64,000 nucleotides of DNA. Origin: Eubacterium sp. 1001713B170207_170306_E7. Lineage in GTDB: Bacteria; Bacillota; Clostridia; Eubacteriales; Eubacteriaceae. Below the pieces are notes generated by a model. The model was given only the letters and a program-made list of their open reading frames with translations. It searched no databases and was not told the DNA's origin. Shown here in pieces: positions 48,947 through 58,023 of this stretch. Every line of letters starts with the position of its first letter. Position 1 is the first letter of the stretch. The position numbers and the translations under genes were made by a program. The DNA lies in assembly GCF_015547515.1 (NCBI RefSeq), contig NZ_JADMVE010000010.1:1-64000 (forward strand), written 5' to 3'.

Positions 48947-51544
48947 ATGGATGGACCTAAAAACAGAAGTAATATGAAAGAGCTTGGAATTGCGTTAATT
49001 TGCGTGTTGGCAATTGGCCTGTCCGCATTTAGTATTTTTTCCACCTATCAGTTGCGGCAGACGGCGTCGATTATTTACGAGCATCCTTACACCGTTTCTA
49101 ATGAGTCACGGGCAATGCGTTCCCGGTTATTAGATATGAAAGGATTTTTGTTGAATTTTATTGCCGAACCCTCGACGGATTTGGAATCAATACAACAATT
49201 ATTGGCTGAACGGTACGCGATGCAGTATGATGCTATTGAAATTATTACGAATCAATATCTGGGGCCTGCTGAGGACACGGACAAGCTGTTAGAGGCGATG
49301 CAAAACCTGGAAAAAGCACAGAACGACGCCCTTCCTCTTATCCTTCCCATGAACCGGGAGGAAACTGCCCGGTATGTGGAGGAGTACATATACCCCAAAT
49401 ACGACGCGGTGAATGATGCGTTAACGGTCATTGTTTCTTTTGCAGACGGAAAAATTCAAGGGTTAGAGAAGAAAGCGGAGGAGACAGCGTTCAAAGCCAT
49501 CACTTCAGCGGTGATACTCACTATTTTTCTGCCTGCTTATTTTCTGTTTACATTTTGGCGCGAGCGAAAAAATATTCGGGAGATTCAATACCGCGAGCGT
49601 TTATTTGACGTTCTCTCCGCTAATGTAGATGAGGTTTTTCTAATTTATGACCAGGAGAAAAAAGTCTTGGAGTATGTCAGTGCCAACTGTGAGCGCATTC
49701 TTGGAATAACAAAGGATGAGCTGATGAAGGATAAGCAATTGCTGGCACGCCAGGTGGTCGAGGAGGATCAGGCTGTTTTTGCTGAATTCACCAGACAGAG
49801 TGGCGAAAAGGCCAACAAGAGCGGCGATGTTCGGATGCGTCTTGCATCTAGAGAAAAACGATGGTTCAAGCTTCGGAGTTATCCAGAAATACGTGGCGGC
49901 AAGATCGTACGTTATATTGTTTCGCTCTTTGACCAAACGGAAGAAATTATGAAAGAGCAGGCGCTCAGGGATGCTTTATCCAATGCCCAGAACGCGAATG
50001 CCGCTAAGCAGAATTTTCTCTCCCGCATGAGTCATGAGATCCGAACCCCCATGAATGCTATTATAGGGATGACCACTATTGCGGGAGCTTACATAGAAGA
50101 TCGCAAACGGGTTGAGGATTGCCTGGAGAAGATTGGCTTTTCCTCCAAACACCTGATGACCCTCATTAATGACGTGCTTGACATGTCTAAAATAGACGAA
50201 GGCAAGATGTCCATTGCCCAGGAAGCCTTTAACCTGGAAAGTGTGGCAGAATCCATTACGTCCATATTCTATCCTCAGGCTGTGGAAAAGGATATTGCTT
50301 TTTCCATGCCTTTAATCGATCTTACGGATACGATACTCATCGGAGACGCCCTGCGCTTGAATCAAATATTGATTAATCTTCTCTCCAATGCGTTTAAATT
50401 CACACCAAATGGCGGTTCTATCCGGCTGGAAATCCGGCAGATTCAAAAGAAAAACAAGCGTGTTCGGCTGCGCTTTACCGTTAGTGATACCGGCATTGGT
50501 ATGGATAAGGAATTTTTAAATCGGATATTTACGCCCTTTGAACAGGAGAGCGCTGCCACAAGTCAGAAATTTGGCGGCACGGGTCTGGGAATGTCAATCT
50601 GCAAAAACTTAGTCACGTTAATGGGTGGTACTATTTCAGTAGTGAGTGAATTGGGAATTGGAAGTACCTTTACGGTAGAGTTAGGCTTTGAATCAGAGGC
50701 CACAACAGGAGAAATTTCTCATCCCAGTCTGAAGTCGCTTAAGGCTCTGGTGGCCGATGATGACCAGGACTGTTGTATTCATACCACGCTTCTGCTGGAA
50801 AATATGGGGATTCTGTCCCATTGGGTGTTGACAGGGTCAGCGTGTGTGGAAGAGGTTTTGACTGCCTATAAAACCGGGGAAGAGTATGATGTGTGTCTTA
50901 TTGACTGGAGGATGCCTGATATGGACGGAATTGAAGTCACCCGGCGTGTTCGTGAGTTTGTAGGACCAGAAACAACCATTATTATCATTACAGCCTATGA
51001 CTGGACAGCCATCGAACAGAGCGCCCGGGAAGCAGGCGCCAATGCTTTTCTTTCTAAGCCTGTCTTTGCTTCTTCGCTTTATAATGCGCTTCTTACAGTG
51101 ACCGGTGTTGACCGGACTTTAAAAGGACAAGGGGAGAAAGAATCGAACCAGGTTCTGACAGGTCGCCGCGTGTTATTGGCAGAAGACAATGAGCTTAACA
51201 GGGAGATTGCCGTAGAGCTGCTGAAAATGATGGATATGGAGGTTGACTGTGCGTGCAACGGACAGGAAGCTCTTGAACAGTTCCTGGTCAACGGCGACGC
51301 CTACGACCTGATTTTGATGGATGTACAGATGCCTGTTATGGGTGGCTATGAAGCAACAGAAGCCATTCGCCAGTCTGGTCATTCTAAGGCAAAAACAATC
51401 CCGATTATCGCCATGACAGCAGACGCTTTCCGTGAGGATGTTATAAAAGCGGAAGAAGTTGGTATGAATGGTCACCTGGCAAAGCCCGTTGACATTGACC
51501 GCCTTTATGAGACAATAGAATCCTTTTTTACAACCTCGGAATAA
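48947..51544 (+). CDS. Hybrid sensor histidine kinase with two receiver domains, 865 aa
   Basis: Membrane sensor kinase. Helices at about 12-32 and 183-203 enclose an extracytoplasmic helical sensor. A PAS domain follows (about 215-330, VFLIYDQEKKVLEYVSANCERILG). HisKA has His363 in SRMSHEIRTPMNAIIG. HATPase motifs are LINLLSNAFKFTPNGG and FGGTGLGMSICKNLV. REC1 has Asp653 in CLIDWRMPDMDG and REC2 Asp792 in LILMDVQMPVMGG. No partner response regulator or Hpt protein is adjacent, so the output is unknown. AAAGGAG precedes the ATG. Confidence 0.93.
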   Translation: MDGPKNRSNMKELGIALICVLAIGLSAFSIFSTYQLRQTASIIYEHPYTVSNESRAMRSRLLDMKGFLLNFIAEPSTDLESIQQLLAERYAMQYDAIEIITNQYLGPAEDTDKLLEAMQNLEKAQNDALPLILPMNREETARYVEEYIYPKYDAVNDALTVIVSFADGKIQGLEKKAEETAFKAITSAVILTIFLPAYFLFTFWRERKNIREIQYRERLFDVLSANVDEVFLIYDQEKKVLEYVSANCERILGITKDELMKDKQLLARQVVEEDQAVFAEFTRQSGEKANKSGDVRMRLASREKRWFKLRSYPEIRGGKIVRYIVSLFDQTEEIMKEQALRDALSNAQNANAAKQNFLSRMSHEIRTPMNAIIGMTTIAGAYIEDRKRVEDCLEKIGFSSKHLMTLINDVLDMSKIDEGKMSIAQEAFNLESVAESITSIFYPQAVEKDIAFSMPLIDLTDTILIGDALRLNQILINLLSNAFKFTPNGGSIRLEIRQIQKKNKRVRLRFTVSDTGIGMDKEFLNRIFTPFEQESAATSQKFGGTGLGMSICKNLVTLMGGTISVVSELGIGSTFTVELGFESEATTGEISHPSLKSLKALVADDDQDCCIHTTLLLENMGILSHWVLTGSACVEEVLTAYKTGEEYDVCLIDWRMPDMDGIEVTRRVREFVGPETTIIIITAYDWTAIEQSAREAGANAFLSKPVFASSLYNALLTVTGVDRTLKGQGEKESNQVLTGRRVLLAEDNELNREIAVELLKMMDMEVDCACNGQEALEQFLVNGDAYDLILMDVQMPVMGGYEATEAIRQSGHSKAKTIPIIAMTADAFREDVIKAEEVGMNGHLAKPVDIDRLYETIESFFTTSE

Positions 51545-51572
51545 TGTGTTTGATTTATGTGTGTCATACCAC

Positions 51573-52847
51573 CTACCAATAATCTCTAAATCCCTCCTCC
51601 CTCTGCTCCCGAACCCGCGGAAAATAAACAGGTATATCCTCTTGATTTCCGGCGGTAATCATATTGGAAACATATTGAAAGCCGCCGTTCTCCAGAGGAC
51701 GGATGGTAAGCATATGGGTAAAGAGCGCGTCGGTGCTTTTTTCCGGGCAGATGGCGTCTACGGTCAGGGTCAGGGTGCCATCGCTGTTTTCCTGGCTGGC
51801 TGTGACATTGGGATACAGGGATGGATTGGGGTAGGTATTGGTGCCTTTATACTCCTGCCAGGGGTAGGCGCTGCGGTCTTCATCATAGGAGGCCGCTTTT
51901 TTCAGTTGTGGGGCCGTTATGTTGAAAAAGGGCAGAATAACGGCTTCAAATTCATCGCTGGGGATATAGAAATTACCATCCTGCTCGTCAAAGGGGTAAT
52001 CCTTTGGGCTGAGATAGCTGCCGGTGCCAAGCTTTTTCAGATATTCCAGCAGGTCATTGAAATTGAGGTTGTCAAAATCCGGCTCACGCCAACCGCTGAT
52101 CAACAGGTTATTGCCCTTATAGCCAACAGGCGCGATATAGGCGAGGCTGTACTGAAGCAGCGCGTCGGGGACAGGCTTGATGCGCAGCAGCTGGTAGCGG
52201 CCCATTTTCTCAAAGACATGTGGGGTGGCGCAGCCGGTGGTGCGGGTGTACATGAAATTGCCGTTTTCGGTATACAGCCAGCTGTCAATGCTTGTTTTCT
52301 GAAAATCCTTTACCTTTGGACGGCCCGCACTGTCCCACTCCAGATTGGCGTAGGCGAAATACCGCTGGCCGCCGTGGTATGCGAACAGATAGTAATAAAA
52401 GCCACCGTATTCTGAGAGGGCAATGGCTTCGAGCTCTGCGTCCTGCTGGGTGGAGACGTTATTCCAGAAATCTGAAAAGGGTTCGGGGTTCACCAGGGTG
52501 GAGGTTTCATCGCCGTTTGCGTCAATGAGGGAGATCCCTTCTTCAAGAAGTATGGACTTGATCTTTTCCAGATCGGTATGGCTTACGCTTGACTGTTCCT
52601 CGTTGAGCTCGGGCTTTTCCTTTTTTGCGGCGTGATACTGGCTTTGGTAGAGGTCTGCGATTTCCAGACACCGCCTTTCGATTTTTCCGGAGGTTTCATC
52701 GTCCAGCTTTTCTGCGCTCAGAAGCCTGAAATCCGGGCTTGATTGTGTTTCGGATGGATTGTACCGCGGCGTAAGGTTCTGCGCTGAGCAGCCGGATAGC
52801 AGGAGAACAAGACAGAGGGATATGGAAAGAATCTTTAGCTTTTTCAA
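51573..52847 (-). CDS. Lipoprotein of the DUF6070 type under BlaI-like operators, 424 aa
   Basis: Secreted lipoprotein: KILSISLCLVLLLSGCSAQ carries a lipobox with Cys20. The body is a mixed alpha/beta region without a motif I know (FYYYLFAYHGGQRYFAYANLEW, YLSPKDYPFDEQDGNFYIPSDEFEAV). The DUF6070 name is recalled from similar proteins in Eubacteria and is only moderately certain. Two copies of TTACATATGTAA lie 50-61 and 17-33 bases upstream of its start, matching the BlaI/MecI operator type, so BlaI nearby probably controls it. It is convergent with the histidine kinase gene. Confidence 0.75.
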   Translation of the reverse strand: MKKLKILSISLCLVLLLSGCSAQNLTPRYNPSETQSSPDFRLLSAEKLDDETSGKIERRCLEIADLYQSQYHAAKKEKPELNEEQSSVSHTDLEKIKSILLEEGISLIDANGDETSTLVNPEPFSDFWNNVSTQQDAELEAIALSEYGGFYYYLFAYHGGQRYFAYANLEWDSAGRPKVKDFQKTSIDSWLYTENGNFMYTRTTGCATPHVFEKMGRYQLLRIKPVPDALLQYSLAYIAPVGYKGNNLLISGWREPDFDNLNFNDLLEYLKKLGTGSYLSPKDYPFDEQDGNFYIPSDEFEAVILPFFNITAPQLKKAASYDEDRSAYPWQEYKGTNTYPNPSLYPNVTASQENSDGTLTLTVDAICPEKSTDALFTHMLTIRPLENGGFQYVSNMITAGNQEDIPVYFPRVREQREEGFRDYW

Positions 52848-52863
52848 AGAGGTGCCTCCTTAA

Positions 52864-52908
52864 TCTTACATATGTAAGAATTTTACAGAAAAATTATTAC
52901 ATATGTAA
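52864..52908. promoter_or_regulatory. Twin BlaI-type operators upstream of the lipoprotein gene
   Basis: TTACATATGTAA occurs twice (52866-52877 and 52897-52908); the first extends to TCTTACATATGTAAGA. Centres are 31 bases apart, three helical turns. This is the TACA/TGTA dyad bound by BlaI/MecI repressors. Confidence 0.75.
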
Positions 52909-53111
52909 GATTAAAAGTCAAGTCATGCTGTCCAAAAAGAGGCGCGGCCCGAGACTGCGCCTTTTATCCAGATAAGCAAAAAGGTCCAAGCGCAGCAGAT
53001 AACGGCCAGGAGTCGTGCCGCACGACGCTTTTTTCTTCCTTAGGTAAAAGGCTTCGTCTCTCAGATTTTTTGATATGCTTAAGCGGCCATTTTTAAATGA
53101 CCGCTCCTTCT
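52909..53111. terminator. Intergenic region with hairpins between blaR1 and the lipoprotein gene
   Basis: Three hairpins are visible: GGCGC/GCGCC near 52941-52963, GTCGTG/CACGAC near 53011-53025 followed by a T-run, and an imperfect AGCGG/CCGCT stem at about 53080-53105 that would end the leftward blaR1 transcript. No gene is present. Confidence 0.5.
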
Positions 53112-54884
53112 TTATTGGAGAATACCCATATCCTGCAGGATTGAAAGAGTCAGCTGGGCTGCTGCAGGGCCGGTGGCGTTGGCGCTGTCCTGAAGGCTGG
53201 TGGCAAAATAATAGGTGTTATCTGGGGTTTCGACATAGCCGACAAACCAGCCGCTGACATTCTGGCCGTTCACCCTTCCAGACCCTGTTTTGCCGTACAG
53301 ACGGCAGTCTGGGCTGTCGGAGAGAAGCAGGGCGTTTTTAACAGCTTCAATATTTTGGGCTGAAAAGCCCCATGCATTTTCACGGAGCTTTTTTAGCAGC
53401 TCTACCTGCTCCAGGGGGGATATTTTGAGGGTGGACGCATTCCAGTAATCGTCTGTGGAATGGCCGACCTCTGCGTTTCCATAAGCGATGAAGTGGTAAA
53501 ACTGCCGGAGTTCCCTGAGGCCGGCCTGCGCATCCAGCCGCCTAAAATACCAGTTGACGGAGTGGCTCATGGCGGTTTCTAAATCCTGATCCTGATTCCA
53601 CGCTTCAAAGGGATAGGGCTGCTGGTCCCATGCCAGGGTGTTGGCGTCTGGCGTGATAATACCCTGCTCCAAGGCGTTGAGGGCGCTGTAGATTTTATAG
53701 GTGGAAAAAGGGGCGGAGCGCTCGGTTATTTTCTCGGGGTGCCAGGCCTGATAACGGTCATGGCTCTGGTCATATAGGACAAAGCAGCCTGACGTACTGC
53801 CCAAATAGGTGTCTAAATGCTCAGTGGACAGGGTGATGTCTTTGGGAGGCACGTAGTGGTCGGCGCCGGAGGCAAAGACAGACATAAGCGGTACCTGTGT
53901 CAGTGCAATGAGGACTGTGAGCAGACACACCAGGATGCTCTGACACCGCTTCTTTCGGTTGCTTTTTTCGTAGCGGGAGATCGCCATTATGCGTTCCAGC
54001 AGCTGTTTTTTTGTTCCTCCGGCGCTGCTTGCGGTGCTGAAAGCACTGGCGGAGCTGCCGGCGAAATTGAGAAGGGTATAGCCGTAATCCAGACGTTCTT
54101 TTTCGCTGGGAAGCTTTGCCAGGACCGAATTGTCGCAGAAAAGCTCCCGGTCTCTGCGCAGCCGGGAAAAGGCATACCAGACAAGTGGGTTAAACCAGTA
54201 GAGGGCCTGCAGCGCGCAGATCAGATGGTTTAAAAGTATATCTCTGTTTTTGATATGGCACAGCTCGTGGAGCAGAATATTTTTTATTTCCGGGAGGGTC
54301 AGCTGCTGCGCGATGCTCTCAGGCAGGAGAAGATAATGGGTGAACAGACCAAAGGTCAGAGGGCCTTTTATCCCGCCGGACTGGCAAAGCCTTACTCTGC
54401 CGCAGCAGGGAATGACAGACTGGCACTGCTTGAAGGCAAGAGAAATCGCTGACTTTGGTGGGGAAAGCTGCCTTTTCAGCCGGCGCAGGCGGAGGGCTCC
54501 GGCCAGATAGGCCATTGCGGAGAGCGCGGCGCCGCAGAGCCAGAGCGCTGTGATCCAGAGAGAAAGCTGGCCGGAGTCAGCGCGGCTGACAGACTGAGAA
54601 AAGTCCTGCATCCATCCAGACGCCCCAGACAGTGTGGCGGTAGGGCCGTCTGCGGCGCCTGTGGTTACGGTGATATGACCGGGCAGTGGAAAGCCGGAGA
54701 AATCAAAGGCTTTAAAGAAGGAATCGGGCACGAACACAAGGCACAGGGAGATTAACAGGACGAACCAGATGTAGTAGTGGTGCCTGGGGGTCAGCCTGTG
54801 GCCAAGAAGCTTTTTGATACCGGAGATGATACAGATCAGCAGTCCGCAGAAGATATTGCCGGCTAAAAAACGGAGGAAAAACAT
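53112..54884 (-). CDS. blaR1: BlaR1-like beta-lactam sensor/protease, 590 aa
   Basis: Signal transducer. N-terminal membrane helices contain an M56 zinc peptidase with HELCH at residues 206-210 (LLHELCHIKNRDILLNH). The extracellular C-terminal half is a class D-like penicillin-binding domain with SxxK at Ser394 (APFSTYKIYSALNALEQG), SxN in MSHSVNWYF and KTG in YGKTGSGRVNG. Beta-lactam acylation of the Ser is known to trigger cleavage of BlaI in this family. All catalytic residues are present. It starts 9 bases after the blaI stop, so both form one operon. Confidence 0.93.
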   Translation of the reverse strand: MFFLRFLAGNIFCGLLICIISGIKKLLGHRLTPRHHYYIWFVLLISLCLVFVPDSFFKAFDFSGFPLPGHITVTTGAADGPTATLSGASGWMQDFSQSVSRADSGQLSLWITALWLCGAALSAMAYLAGALRLRRLKRQLSPPKSAISLAFKQCQSVIPCCGRVRLCQSGGIKGPLTFGLFTHYLLLPESIAQQLTLPEIKNILLHELCHIKNRDILLNHLICALQALYWFNPLVWYAFSRLRRDRELFCDNSVLAKLPSEKERLDYGYTLLNFAGSSASAFSTASSAGGTKKQLLERIMAISRYEKSNRKKRCQSILVCLLTVLIALTQVPLMSVFASGADHYVPPKDITLSTEHLDTYLGSTSGCFVLYDQSHDRYQAWHPEKITERSAPFSTYKIYSALNALEQGIITPDANTLAWDQQPYPFEAWNQDQDLETAMSHSVNWYFRRLDAQAGLRELRQFYHFIAYGNAEVGHSTDDYWNASTLKISPLEQVELLKKLRENAWGFSAQNIEAVKNALLLSDSPDCRLYGKTGSGRVNGQNVSGWFVGYVETPDNTYYFATSLQDSANATGPAAAQLTLSILQDMGILQ

Positions 54885-54893
54885 AATGCGGCC

Positions 54894-55274
54894 TCAGTCC
54901 TTTGCCTTTTGGTCTAAAATGGATCGGAGACTGGCGATATCCTCCGGTGACAAATCATTCTGGGAAAGGTAGCTGACAACCATCTGGTCCAGCGCGCCGT
55001 TGAAAAACTTGTTCAGAAAGGCGCGGCTCTCGTGGGAAATATAGTCCTCCTTTGGAATGATCGGAGAATAGACATAGACCCGGCCGTCCTTTTCGTGGGT
55101 AATGGCGCCCTTTTTCTCGAGCCGGATAAGCATGGTCTGGATGGTTTTGGGGCTCCAGCCGCTGGTATCTTTGAGCAGGCTGACGATTTCGTTAGTATTG
55201 ATGGGAGCATTATCCCAGATAACCTGCATTACCTCGAATTCGGCTTCGGATATTTGAGGGAGTTTTTCTTTCAT
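54894..55274 (-). CDS. blaI: BlaI/MecI-family repressor, 126 aa
   Basis: Winged-helix repressor (ISEAEFEVMQVIWDNAPINTNEIVSLLKDTSGWSPKTIQTMLIRLEKKGAI) with a C-terminal dimerisation part that BlaR1-type proteases cut. The ATG at 55274 follows AGGAGG; the frame extends further without a site. A TTACAAATGTAA dyad lies 18 bases upstream of the start, implying autoregulation. No beta-lactamase gene is in view. Confidence 0.92.
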   Translation of the reverse strand: MKEKLPQISEAEFEVMQVIWDNAPINTNEIVSLLKDTSGWSPKTIQTMLIRLEKKGAITHEKDGRVYVYSPIIPKEDYISHESRAFLNKFFNGALDQMVVSYLSQNDLSPEDIASLRSILDQKAKD

Positions 55275-55291
55275 GATTAAACCTCCTGATC

Positions 55292-55303
55292 TTACAAATG
55301 TAA
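55292..55303. promoter_or_regulatory. BlaI-type operator upstream of blaI
   Basis: TTACAAATGTAA (one central change from the lipoprotein operators). It lies between the blaI ribosome site and its presumed promoter. Confidence 0.7.
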
Positions 55304-55439
55304 TCAAGTTGATTATAGCCTTTCTTTAGTTGGGTGTCAATGCGGCGGTTTCAGACAAGCCATTAAAATGTTTCCTCCCCTTGTCTTACCTTCAAAAAAA
55401 TGCTAGAATGAATTTACTATAACGGACAGGTGGTAACCC

Positions 55440-56204
55440 ATGTTTGAAGAGCAGAGAATTGACAAAATAAAAAAATATTTGCTGGAGCACCGGAGCGCGG
55501 ATTACAGGACTCTGTGCGAGGCGGTGCCGGCCAGCCTTTCAACGGTCCGGAGGGATGTGGACAAGCTGGCGGAGCAGGGTTTTCTTGAGAAAAAGCGCGG
55601 CGGCATGGTGCTCAGCGATACCCAGATCAACCAGGTGTTTTATGAAAATGCCGATGACCTGATCGGGCTGAAAACCGAGGTGGGCTACGCGGCAGCGGGA
55701 CTGGTGCAGTCTGGCGATATTATATTCATTGGCGCCGGGAACAGCTGCTGGCAGATGAGCAAATTTATCACCGCTGAGAACATAACCGTGGTCACGCACA
55801 GCTTTAACGTGGTTATGGAACTGGCGCCTAAGCCTAATATCCGCCTGATCTTTCTGGGCGGCGATGTGGAAATCGAAAGCAGAAAATATTTTACCTCGGG
55901 CTCCTTTGCCCAGGAAACCCTTAAGAACATTTATATTGAGAAATCCTTTATCACAGTCAATGGCGTGGCGGAGGATTTTGGGTATACCATCAACAACAAC
56001 TATCTTGCTGAGATATACACCATGCTCTTAAAGGTTTCGGATAAAACCTATGTGCTGGCTGATGAGACTAAATTTGATAAGCGCGCTTTCAGAAAAATCT
56101 GCGAGTTTGACGCTGTTGGGCATATAATTACCACGGCCGGTTATCCGGAGGAATATCAAAAAGCGTTTGATGAAATGCAGGTTGAGGTCATCACGAACCG
56201 CTGA
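55440..56204 (+). CDS. DeoR-family transcriptional regulator, 254 aa
   Basis: N-terminal helix-turn-helix (DKIKKYLLEHRSADYRTLCEAVPASLSTVRRDVDKLAEQG) and the DeoR sugar-phosphate sensing domain (GDIIFIGAGNSCWQMSKFI, TVVTHSFNVVMELA, KTYVLADETKFDKRAF). DeoR proteins typically repress kinase-containing operons and release on binding a phosphorylated sugar. It lies 250 bases before the FGGY kinase operon in the same direction, separated by a terminator, a palindrome and a promoter, so it is the probable regulator of that operon. Confidence 0.88.
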   Translation: MFEEQRIDKIKKYLLEHRSADYRTLCEAVPASLSTVRRDVDKLAEQGFLEKKRGGMVLSDTQINQVFYENADDLIGLKTEVGYAAAGLVQSGDIIFIGAGNSCWQMSKFITAENITVVTHSFNVVMELAPKPNIRLIFLGGDVEIESRKYFTSGSFAQETLKNIYIEKSFITVNGVAEDFGYTINNNYLAEIYTMLLKVSDKTYVLADETKFDKRAFRKICEFDAVGHIITTAGYPEEYQKAFDEMQVEVITNR

Positions 56205-56236
56205 CGGAGCAGAGAGCTCCGCGGCGGTTTTTATTT
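56197..56236 (+). terminator. Intrinsic terminator of the DeoR gene
   Basis: CGGAGC/GCTCCG inner stem extended by ACCGC/GGCGGT, followed by TTTTTATTTTT. It overlaps the DeoR stop codon. Confidence 0.8.
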
Positions 56237-56277
56237 TTATACAATATGTCAAAACGCGTCAAGAATAAACTTGTATA

Positions 56278-56313
56278 TTTCAAATAATATCGTAAAAACG
56301 AAATTATTTGAAA
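56278..56313. promoter_or_regulatory. 36-bp palindrome upstream of the kinase operon promoter
   Basis: TTTCAAATAAT and ATTATTTGAAA are perfect complements and enclose TCGT-aaaa-ACGA, so 15 of 16 paired positions match. It ends 8 bases before the -35 box. Likely an operator for the DeoR-type protein or an activator. Confidence 0.65.
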
Positions 56314-56320
56314 AAATCTG

Positions 56321-56377
56321 TTGACAAACATGTCAGAATAAACTAAAATGTGTTCATAAGATGTTAGAAACACATCT
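56321..56377 (+). promoter_or_regulatory. Sigma-A promoter and second operator of the kinase-methyltransferase operon
   Basis: TTGACA (56321-56326), 17-base spacer, TAAAAT (56344-56349). AGATGT and ACATCT (56359-56377) form a dyad over the expected start of transcription. The leader to the kinase ATG is about 95 bases. Confidence 0.8.
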
Positions 56378-56454
56378 GAAAGAACGAACTGATCAGAATG
56401 TTCCAAAACGTACCAAGGAAGATGTATTAATAAAAAACATAAGGGGATTTAAAA

Positions 56455-58011
56455 ATGAAGGGATATTTAACATTAGGAATCGATATCGGCACATCAAGTG
56501 TAAAGGCACGGGTGCTGGATACCCGGACCAACCAGATCGTGGCAAAGGGCTTCCAAACCCATCCACTGCTGCTTTCAAAGCCGGGCTATGCCGAGCAGGA
56601 GGGGGACAGCTACTGGTCGGCGGTTAAATCGGCCATCCGGCAGTGCCTGGACTGCGGTATTGAGGCGGAAAATATTGCGGGTGTTGCCTTCTCCGGTCTG
56701 GTGGGCGTTATGCTGCCCATTGACAAGGACGGCCGTCCGGTACGCCCGGGGATGATCTGGATGGATGCCCGGTCCGAGCAGGAATGTCATGAAATTCGTG
56801 AATGTGTGGGCGAGGAGGTTATCAACTACAACAATGGCAACCGTATTGCCTGCTGGTTTATTGAGCCAAAGGCATTATGGATGAAAAAGCACGAGCCCGG
56901 GCTTTTCAACAAGACCTATAAGCTTTTATCACCCGCGGGCTACTGTACCTACCGGCTTTGTAAGGAATTTACCATCAATAAGGGAGACGCGGGTTTATTC
57001 TATCCTTTCGATTACCAGAAGGGCGAGTGGAACGCGGAGCTGGCAGAAAAAATCGGCGTCCCCATTGATAAATATCCAAAGATCTATGACTGCGACGAGG
57101 TGGTCGGCACGGTGGATGATGAGGCGGCTGCCGAAACGGGCTTAAAGAAAGGCACGGTCGTCGTGGCCGGCGGTACAGATATCAGCTCGGCGGCTCTTGG
57201 CTGCGGTGTCACCAAGGCCTACCAGGCATATTACTCCATGGGTACCGGTTCCAACCTGGGGATCATGATCCCCACGCCGGAGCGCAAGGAAGAATTCCGG
57301 ATTCTCAAATGGCCTCATGTCATTCCAGGGCTGACCATGTTCGATGCGCCCATGGCCTTTACCGGCGCGTCGCTCAACTGGTTTAACGGCACCTTCGGCG
57401 GTCATGAACAGGTCATTGCGAAATCGACCGGACAGAATGTTTTCGGGCTCTATGACGCCGAGGCGGCAGCCCAGACTAAGCCGGGCGCCGGCGGGCTATT
57501 GTACCTGCCTTACCTCGGGAACACCCTTTCACCGCACTGGAACCCCAGCTCAAAGGGCGTATTCTTCGGGGTAACCCTGAGCACTAGCCGTGAAGATATG
57601 ATCCGCGCGCTTATGGAAGGCGTAGCCTTTGACCTGTACTCTAACATTAAGATTGCCCAGGCCTCCGGCGCGAAGATCGACGGGCTGACCTTAAACGGCG
57701 GCCCCACCAAGAGCCGGTTCTGGAACCGCATTACCGCCGATGTCACAGGTATCCCGCTGAGCACCACCAATGTGGATGAAGCCGCGCCGCTGGGCGACGC
57801 GATTCTGGCCGCCAAGGGGGCCGGACTATGCGACAGCATTATCGCCATGTCGAGGGATATTGTCAAGGTGACTGAAACCATTGAACCGGATATGAAAAAT
57901 CATGAAATGTATCAGGATTTCTTCGGCATCTGGCAGCGTGTGTACGATAACCTGAAAAAGGAAATGGACGACCATCATCAGCTGTTATTCAAATATAATT
58001 TTACCAAATAG
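56455..58011 (+). CDS. FGGY-family carbohydrate kinase, 518 aa
   Basis: ATP-dependent kinase of the xylulokinase/glycerokinase superfamily. The N-terminal phosphate-binding loop is GIDIGTSSVKARVLD. The active-site base is in the VVAGGTDISSAALG segment near residue 245. The C-terminal adenosine motif is LNGGPTKSRFWNRITADVTGIP. Substrate is not predictable from sequence; XylB-like enzymes act on ketoses or polyols. It is the first gene of an operon with a complete corrinoid methyl-transfer set and is 12 bases ahead of the UroD-like gene. That association suggests a methylated, phosphorylatable substrate. AGGGG precedes the ATG. Confidence 0.88.
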   Translation: MKGYLTLGIDIGTSSVKARVLDTRTNQIVAKGFQTHPLLLSKPGYAEQEGDSYWSAVKSAIRQCLDCGIEAENIAGVAFSGLVGVMLPIDKDGRPVRPGMIWMDARSEQECHEIRECVGEEVINYNNGNRIACWFIEPKALWMKKHEPGLFNKTYKLLSPAGYCTYRLCKEFTINKGDAGLFYPFDYQKGEWNAELAEKIGVPIDKYPKIYDCDEVVGTVDDEAAAETGLKKGTVVVAGGTDISSAALGCGVTKAYQAYYSMGTGSNLGIMIPTPERKEEFRILKWPHVIPGLTMFDAPMAFTGASLNWFNGTFGGHEQVIAKSTGQNVFGLYDAEAAAQTKPGAGGLLYLPYLGNTLSPHWNPSSKGVFFGVTLSTSREDMIRALMEGVAFDLYSNIKIAQASGAKIDGLTLNGGPTKSRFWNRITADVTGIPLSTTNVDEAAPLGDAILAAKGAGLCDSIIAMSRDIVKVTETIEPDMKNHEMYQDFFGIWQRVYDNLKKEMDDHHQLLFKYNFTK

Positions 58012-58023
58012 GGGTGAGCATAA

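Noticed and set aside
51546-52415. 289-codon plus-strand frame opposite the lipoprotein gene
   Set aside because: Glycine/isoleucine-rich low-complexity translation antisense to a lipoprotein with signal peptide, lipobox and operators; a shadow.
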